Shown piece after piece: positions 57,423 to 64,000 of a DNA stretch of 64,000 nt. Positions within the stretch are counted from its first letter, which is position 1. Every line of letters starts with the position of its first letter. The DNA is from Diphasiastrum complanatum (taxonomy: Eukaryota; Streptophyta; Lycopodiopsida; Lycopodiales; Lycopodiaceae): positions 22,940,657 to 23,004,656 of the forward strand of contig CM055094.1 in assembly GCA_029204225.1 (NCBI GenBank), written 5' to 3'. The notes under the pieces were generated by a model. That model had not been told where the DNA came from. It worked only from the letters and a program-made list of their open reading frames with translations, and did no database searches. A program made the position numbers and the translations under genes.

Positions 57423-57729
57423 CGAGAGCGAGAGAGCTTTACTCCACGCTTACTCAAACTACTTTAACTCTAATGAAAGGGAAACAAAAGAGTGTCAATG
57501 AGAGAGATAAAAGGATAAAGAGTCATCAAGGTTTTCAAAAAACTTACTTTACTCCAAGCCCTACTCCAAGCTTTACACCCTTTTAAATAGCTTTACTCTC
57601 TTTGAGAAGCTTTCTTATGCTCTCTTTGAAAAGGTTTACAAGCTTTTAAATAGCTTTACCTCAAGCTTTTGAAAAGCTTTAACTCTGATGGAAAAAAAAA
57701 CAAAAGAGTCTCAATGAGAGAGAGAAAAG
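56816..57729. repeat. 5' flank of the CACTA ORF with (GT)n(GA)n
   Basis: Non-coding. A compound (GT)n-(GA)n microsatellite lies at ~57340-57436. Phrases AAGCTTTACTCCAAG, TTTGAAAAGCTTTA and CTCAATGAGAGAGA recur between 57250 and 57730, giving a loose tandem character. Confidence 0.6.
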
Positions 57730-58036
57730 AACATAAACAACAATAAACACAAATGTAACAAATCAAAACAAGTAAACTTTTGAATGTTGGCTATGGTGCT
57801 TACCTTTGTGTCCAATGCTCAACTTTTTGCTCAAGCCCTGGCTATGGTGAGAAGGTAAAGAGCTTTGGTTGCGACAAAAGAACATAAACAACAACAAACA
57901 CAAATATATCTAAGAAAAACTAGTAAACTTTTGAATGCTGGCTATGGTGCTCACCTTTTTGTCCAATGCTCAACTTTTTCTCCAAGCCTTGGCTATGGTG
58001 AAAAGGTAGAGAGCTTTGGCTGTGACAAAAAAACAT
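57730..58036. repeat. Two-copy ~151-bp tandem repeat
   Basis: Copies at 57730-57880 and 57881-58036 share AACATAAACAACAA, GTAAACTTTTGAATG, TTGGCTATGGTGCT, GTCCAATGCTCAACTTTTT and GGTAGAGAGCTTTGG. Confidence 0.88.
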
Positions 58037-58169
58037 AAGAAGGATTAAACATCATTAGAAGAGCCATAGAGAGAAGCACCACCGCTAGGCGCAAAAATAT
58101 CCTCCTCCTCGTGCTCAAAAACCAAAAATAGAAAAGGGAAGAAACCGCGACGCGCCACTCGATTCGGCT

Positions 58170-58290
58170 TTTGTTAATCGACTTTATGGTCGATGCTAGC
58201 AACGTCGACCATAGCGTCAATTTGCAAAACTTAAAAAAGACACTATGGGTGACGCTGCTAGCTAGATGTGGACCCTATGGTTGACCCTAG
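58170..58290. repeat. Subterminal-type repeats of the CACTA element
   Basis: Variants of CTATGGTCGACGCTAGC occur four times in both orientations: TTATGGTCGATGCTAGC (58183), CGTCGACCATAGCGTC (58203), CTATGGGTGACGCTGCTAGC (58244) and CTATGGTTGACCCTAG (58270). Clustered short direct and inverted repeats near the ends are where CACTA transposases bind. A CACTA pentamer is present at 58241-58245, but its orientation does not close the element, and no TAGTG end was found. Confidence 0.55.
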
Positions 58291-58616
58291 ATGTGGACTT
58301 TGATTCAAAGAGCTTCATCAAGGCATTCCATGCCTCACTTGCACTTTGACTCTTACCAACTTCTTTGAGAAGTTCATTAGTAACATTCATTTTAATGATA
58401 TAAAGAGCCCTTATAGCCTTCTTATCAAACCTTGGTTGCTCTTGAAGTATGAGAGGTCTCTCTTCAATTCCTGCAACTTATATGTCCATGAGATCATTCA
58501 ACACAAGTAAGGACTCATCCTCACTTTCCATCCTTTTTGCTTGCCTTTAGCAAGCAAGGCTTGATCCTCCTGTGGGGTTTGCCTTGACTTCACCACTTCA
58601 CAATGCTGCTCTTCCT
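58290..58616 (-). pseudogene. copia gag fragments, rearranged
   Basis: The minus strand carries gag pieces in scrambled order: 58616-58530 reads LQEEQHCEVVKSRQTPQEDQALLAKGKQKGWK (a gag C-terminal part, quoted in short overlapping pieces), and 58520-58290 reads LLVLNDLMDI...ALYIIKMNVTNELLKEVGKS (the N-terminal half). The first piece is an inverted copy of 59095-59192. Confidence 0.75.
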
Positions 58617-58689
58617 GCAACATGATTCCGTGGAAGTCTATATGAATGTCCATAACAAAGAAATTGATAAAATGAATAAATGAGATACA

Positions 58690-59090
58690 CAAACAATGGT
58701 GAATAGCAATTCATTCAAGATCAGACAAGATAAGAGTGATATGTGCGTAATGGCTACAATATCATCTATTGATCTTCTCGTTTTTCATGCGCTGTATGAC
58801 AGACCCACACAGCGCATTGGCGTGTGAGAAGCGGCGTTCTCCCACGAGTAATGTCTCGCCTACTAGCGGACCTCTTGGATCTCTGTAGATTTTGCGTACA
58901 AAACTTGTCTCGCTTGCAGGCGGACTTCTATTCTGTATTTAGTCTGTATATATTGCTTACTAGCGTTAGACTTGTTATATCATGCATCAACCAAAAGGTA
59001 TATACTCGCGTCATGTAACTTATAGATTAGAGTGATTAAACATCTACAACTAATCACGAACACAAGAGTGGCAGATTAGCCACGACCTAG
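58690..59090. repeat. LTR-like repeat, copy 2 (partner at 27433-27862)
   Basis: See the partner copy for shared phrases. It sits between inverted copies of the same gag segment (58530-58616 and 59095-59192). Confidence 0.65.
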
Positions 59091-59091
59091 A

Positions 59092-60030
59092 GTGCATCTG
59101 CAGGAAGAGCAGCGTCGCGAAGTGGTGAAGTCAAGGCAAACCCCACATGAGGATCAAGCCTTGCTTGCTAAAGACAAGCAAAAAGGATGGAAGAGGATCT
59201 CCAAGAAATCCAAAGATGAAGATGATGAGGGAAAGTCGTCATCGAAGGCAAAAAAGAAGAAGAAAGGCAAATGTTACTATTGCCACAAACCGGGTCATTG
59301 GGCATGCGAGTGTTACAAGAAGAAAGCGGACATAAAGACGGGAAAAGTGAAACAACAAGGCAACATTGCCGAAGATGATGGAGAAGATGATGAGACAAGT
59401 GTCTTCTCATCGGCATTGGCATCCCAGGTTGATGATGGTGCTAGATGGTTCATAGATTCATGCACCACAAGGCATATGACCAGGATACGTGATTGGTTTG
59501 AGAAATTCTCACCAATCCATGATGGGGATAAGGTCACTCAAGCCAATGGGGAGGAATGCCAAATACAAGCTGCTGGCAATGTACTTGTGCAGTTTCCTGA
59601 TGGTAAAATCAAGAATATCCCTAATGTGCTTTATGTTCCTGGACTCAAAAAGAGTTTGCTTTCTGTTGGAGTAATGGCAAATCAACATCTTAAGGTTGAA
59701 CTTGTCAAGGATGGATGCGTTATGAGAGATATGAACCACAACCATAAAGTGGTGGCGAAAGGTCATAGAGATAGTAATTGTGGCCTTTATACATTGGATG
59801 TTGGAAAACCAGGAGAATATGGTTTGGCTATCTCAACAACATCTCAATTTGAATTGTGGCACAGAAGACTTGGTCACTTGAACTATGGGAGCTTAAGATT
59901 GATGGCGAAACTGAAGATGGTAATAGGATTACCAGCATTGCAGGATGATCATCACACAATATGTGAAGGATGCATCATGGGAAAGCATCATAGGGAGACA
60001 TTCAAGAAAGGTGGAGCTGCAAGAGCTAAG
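59092..60030 (+). pseudogene. copia element J gag-protease-integrase start
   Basis: A plus-strand frame runs open for 313 codons to the inserted LTR: gag end (LQEEQRREVVKSRQTPHEDQ), an intact zinc knuckle CYYCHKPGHWACECYKKK, an acidic linker, a protease reading FIDSCTTRHMTRIRDWF (usual DSGATxHM; catalytic Asp kept, the following Gly-Ala changed), LYVPGLKKSLLSVG and a pre-integrase FELWHRRLGHLNYGSLRLM. CEGCIMGKHHRETFKKG marks the integrase zinc finger. The frame is cut at ARAK by an LTR starting TGTTGAAATGG. It is close to element G in sequence. gag's N-terminus is missing. Confidence 0.92.
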
Positions 60031-60821
60031 TGTTGAAATGGAAAAATAATCCATCTTGACTTTAGGCTTGCTACAATTATTGTACCATGCAAGTATGTTG
60101 TTCGTAAATGCAAAATGCCAAGTTTGGCCTAGTAGAACTCGAGGTACATGGATATGTCATATCTAGATTGATGAGTACAACTTGCATATAGTTTGTAGAC
60201 ATAGAATTAGCAAAGTCATGCTTGTAGAAACTCGTGGCAATTCACATGCATTAATTGTAAGTGATCCATAGTGACATGCAAGGCATGCACAAAGTGTAAT
60301 GGACACATGCATGATGATTTGTACATTTCTAGTTAGAACTAGCACACTTGGAAAAAGTTGGTAGAGTTCCATGCATGAGAAGTGAAAAATGTCACATAGA
60401 CTCTAGTTTTCACTTTAGATGTCATTAAATGATGGATGGACGTGGTTCTACCTCGAGCTACCTCAAACTCCATAAATATGTGTAGCTCTCCTCATATTTT
60501 GTGATGAAGAACCAAAGATTTGTAGCTATCTCATGCCATTTTGGATCCACACAATTTTTGCTTGTTATCTCTCTATCTTTCTCTCTCTAACTCGTGTTGA
60601 GGCTAATGCTAATACACTGATATCTTGTACTTTTACTCATTATTGATTTATTGCTATCATATTTTGATGCTTAGCATGCTAGATTGTGATTAAGCCATAT
60701 CTTCTGAACTAGATCTTGTTAATCAATCTAGAATCAGGTTATTGTGCTAATCACAAAGCTTAATTAGATCCATCATACTTGTGGACATTCCCCGCACGTG
60801 TGAAATTTGGAAATTTTGTCA
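60031..60821 (+). mobile_element. LTR of the element C family (791 bp), inserted in element J
   Basis: It starts TGTTGAAATGG, ends TTTTGTCA, and matches 26384-27170 in inverted orientation over its whole length. An exact PBS follows. After ~35 bp of leader shared with element C the homology stops, so only the 5' end of the inserted element remains. No target duplication can be tested because the right end is gone. Confidence 0.92.
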
Positions 60822-60834
60822 TGGTATCAGAGCC
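60822..60834 (+). other. tRNA-Met primer binding site
   Basis: TGGTATCAGAGCC follows the LTR end directly, an exact copia PBS. Confidence 0.94.
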
Positions 60835-61590
<756 letters not shown>

Positions 61591-61717
61591 CAGCGCGAGC
61601 CTGTGGGGTGGGGGAAAAAAATTTGAAATGTGTGTGCACACATGCCCCCAAAAACAAAAGGCTTGTTTTTTTTATCATTTTTTTTCAAACCCTGTTTTAG
61701 CTTTTTTCTTTGTAAAA

Positions 61718-61785
61718 TGGGTGACATTTTTTGCGGGCAAAGCGTGACATTTTCGACAGCACAATGTGACATTTTTTATGGCAAA
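61718..61785. repeat. GTGACATTTT triplet repeat
   Basis: GTGACATTTTTTGCGGGCAA, GTGACATTTTCGACAGCA and GTGACATTTTTTATGGCA follow one another with a ~23-24-bp period. Confidence 0.8.
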
Positions 61786-61816
61786 AACACACAATCTCTC
61801 TCCAAAAATAGTTTTA

Positions 61817-61869
<53 letters not shown>
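61817..61869. repeat. (AT)n microsatellite
   Basis: About 26 uninterrupted AT units, able to extrude as a cruciform. Confidence 0.96.
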
Positions 61870-61872
<3 letters not shown>

Positions 61873-63354
61873 AGATGCACAGAGAAGCATCAGTATCAGA
61901 CGTATCACATCAATAATGTATTTGTTGAGATGCCTAGCACTATCGTATATTTCTAAATTGTTCTTCTAGGCTTGTATGCTGACAAGTAGATTTCTTTACA
62001 ACAATCTCATGTACATTTGTGCAACTCTAATATACTTTGCATTCTTCAATGATTATATAATGCTTGAATCATTCCAGATGATTCTAAACATGGTGCTCTA
62101 TTATTATACTTCCACAATGCTAATTAACACGATAGTCTGAGAGTGTCGTCCGACACCTCGAACTATTGCCGACTAAAATGGGCCTTACAACCATTATTAC
62201 AGTCCCGCTCCATGGCTATATTTAGCATTGCATTTAGTAAGCTCATGAGATAATTACATGCAGCACATGACAACAAATGTTGCACTCAATTGGTAGCAAA
62301 TATGGAGATAAGTAGGCATAGCAATGACTCCACTCAGACTTGTGGTTCCATCTGTTATTGTTGATTATCTTTTCACATACTAATTTGAACAACCCATTGG
62401 AGGAGAGATGAAATAAGGATAGTCTGAATAATGAATGCAAGGAGGACGACATTCAATCTACAAGGAGGATATTGAGAAAGCTTGGTAAGTCCTATTTTTT
62501 GAGCCTCAGATGCATGTGACATTTGTTGTTGTTGACTATTTTTTCTCACTGTAGTTTGAAACCACCCTGACAACTAGGTCAAATTTGAAAGGTTTCTTTT
62601 TTAATGATCTTTTGTATGTCGGTACACATGTGTCCTTATTCCTAGGATGTTGAAGGTTAGAACCTTGAGCTCTTTCTTAGCATGACCTACTTGGAATGTA
62701 AAATATACATATTGCTTTATTGACATAATGAGGTAGTGCAAATTAATTAATGCTAAAAAAAAATAGGTGGAATGCCCAGTGCTTCTTTTTCCATTGTAAT
62801 TTAGTGAGATTTCAAATAATAGAATTTAGATATATTTGTGCCAAAGACTAAATCCTTTGCCAAAACTTTCATGTTGCCAATGACCTTACACTCAAACTTC
62901 TACCAAAACTTTAATGTGGACAACCACTGATGGAATGCCATGTGGTGCTTGTCCTTTTGACAAAACTTTGATGTAAACAACCAATAATTGAAAGACACAA
63001 TATTGTCATTGTTTGTCCACATCAATCTTCTTTTAGAAGGTTAGAAACCTCTAAATGTTTCTGAGCAACATCACTCACATCTCTCATTTGGGGGAAAGCC
63101 CTCATTTGTGTACCTACTATCATGTACAGACTTAACAAGACAATTTATTTTTTAGGGCTTTATATGGCATATTGTCCTCTTTTTTGGATTTTAGAAGAAA
63201 AGCTCATGAGCTTTGGAGCACAAAGCACATTAACGACTCTGAAGCCCTCATTGGCCAACCCATAGATGTCATAGGTCCACAACAATGTCAATTAGAAAGT
63301 TTGGTGGTAATTTTATATAATGGGTAAAGCCTCAAAGGTGTGGCCTTACTCCCT
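61870..63354. other. Non-coding spacer
   Basis: AT-rich, no gene, LTR end or tandem repeat recognised. Its right part (from ~62850) carries phrases such as CAAAACTTTGATGT and GACAACCAATGA-like that resemble the neighbouring dispersed repeat and may belong to it. Confidence 0.4.
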
Positions 63355-63998
63355 CAAGTGATGCTTGCTTGGGTGTAATGCCTAGCCAAGGTAGGTTGCC
63401 CAGACATTTTTGGGTTGAATGCCTTGCTTGATATGCTAAGTAAAAGCTTGGGTGTTGGGCTTATATGTTTTGGATCCTTGTTTTGCGCCCTTAACAATGT
63501 AAAGTCAAAGGCCCTTATCCCTCATGTAATTTCTCATGCTCTTTTTTCCTTTTTATTTTCAAGCCATTGTACATAGCAAAACATACATGTGATTGCCAAA
63601 GATTAAAACCTTCCACCAGAACTCTCATGTGTACATCCAATCACATAGCACATGTGCTATTGATTTAAAGTCCATGTGCTATGTGGCACCTAGGCATCGA
63701 TAGTGACATGATGTTTTTGTCGGAAGGTCCATGTTCTTTGTGGCACTAAGTTATTGTTCATACAAAAATTCACCCAAAAAGTCCAAAACCTGAAAAAAAA
63801 AAAAGAAGTAACCACTAGAGAAAAAACTGGGCATAATGCAAGGAACAACATGAGGGCCTTAAACCTTTGGGCATGGTTGGGTCTTGCCCTAGGTTGCGAC
63901 CTTAAGCAATGAGCCTTCTATGGACTGACTAGGTTCATGGTCCCAAGGATTCAAGACCAAGTCCTAGACTCAGACTCCAAGAGCATGTTGTTGACCAT
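63355..63998 (-). repeat. Dispersed repeat, copy 2 (empty of the MITE)
   Basis: The reverse complement aligns with 5979-7077 minus the MITE. At the MITE site it reads CATGAAC-CTA-GTCAGTCCATAGAAGG, an uninterrupted target. The repeat probably continues past the window's end. Confidence 0.8.
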
Positions 63999-64000
63999 AT

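Noticed and set aside
58241-58290. CACTATGGGTGACG as the terminus of the CACTA transposon
   Set aside because: Its orientation would make the element run to the right, away from the transposase, and no matching opposite end or 3-bp duplication was found; treated as a subterminal repeat.

Overview
The window is plant nuclear DNA. It holds one recognisable host gene, a GH3-type acyl-acid amido synthetase (auxin-conjugating family) on the minus strand near the left end. The remaining ~58 kb is old transposable elements, satellites and microsatellites. The GH3 gene, Ty1/copia elements primed by initiator tRNA-Met, a Ty3/gypsy element primed by tRNA-Asp, a CACTA (En/Spm) DNA transposon, a Tourist-like MITE and a SINE-like copy all fit a repeat-rich land plant. 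Very long (GA)n tracts and the repeat density suggest a large genome, perhaps a non-seed plant such as a fern or lycophyte. That placement is inference; nothing seen fixes the species.

Layout. 1-1320: copia RNase H remnant and a tandem repeat. 1594-4803: GH3 gene, four exons, minus strand, with one apparent 2-bp frameshift. 4804-7560: intergenic DNA with an anciently duplicated repeat that carries a 282-bp MITE; a diverged copy of the repeat without the MITE ends the window. 7560-14420: minus-strand copia remnants fused to each other. 14424-22325: a plus-strand copia element with a complete minus-strand copia element (16415-20763, perfect 5-bp target duplication) inserted in its integrase gene. 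22935-27170: minus-strand copia with PBS and 5' LTR. 27433-31497: scrambled copia pieces and one more 5' LTR. 31560-36657: a minus-strand copia with both LTRs, PBS and PPT, whose LTRs seem to begin and end TA...TA. 36660-37480: a decayed coiled-coil reading frame of unknown origin. 39245-41000: a gypsy fragment (gag, long repeat leader, tRNA-Asp PBS, LTR start). 41011-43640: plus-strand copia RT-RNase H, the best preserved polyprotein here, with its 3' LTR. 43660-45140: a satellite with hairpin cores. 45800-51400: blocks with (GA)n arrays up to ~200 bp, interrupted by another copia element (46607-49296). 51976-58290: a degenerate CACTA transposon with a SINE-like copy and tandem repeats inside it. 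58290-60834: inverted copia gag pieces, a gag-protease-integrase fragment and an inserted LTR. 60835-64000: microsatellites and repeat DNA without genes.

No element looks autonomous: each lacks domains or carries stops and frameshifts. In nine of the twelve clearest internal stops the codon is TAG where the family expects Gln, and the other three are TAA. This fits C-to-T decay of CAG, a CHG site, in methylated transposons. I found no convincing new gene system. The most interesting signals are the MITE with its empty-site paralogue in the same window, the CAG-to-TAG pattern, a CACACGTGTG palindrome recurring in several LTRs and LTR-like sequences, the coiled-coil relic, the hairpin satellite and the unusual TA-ended LTRs.
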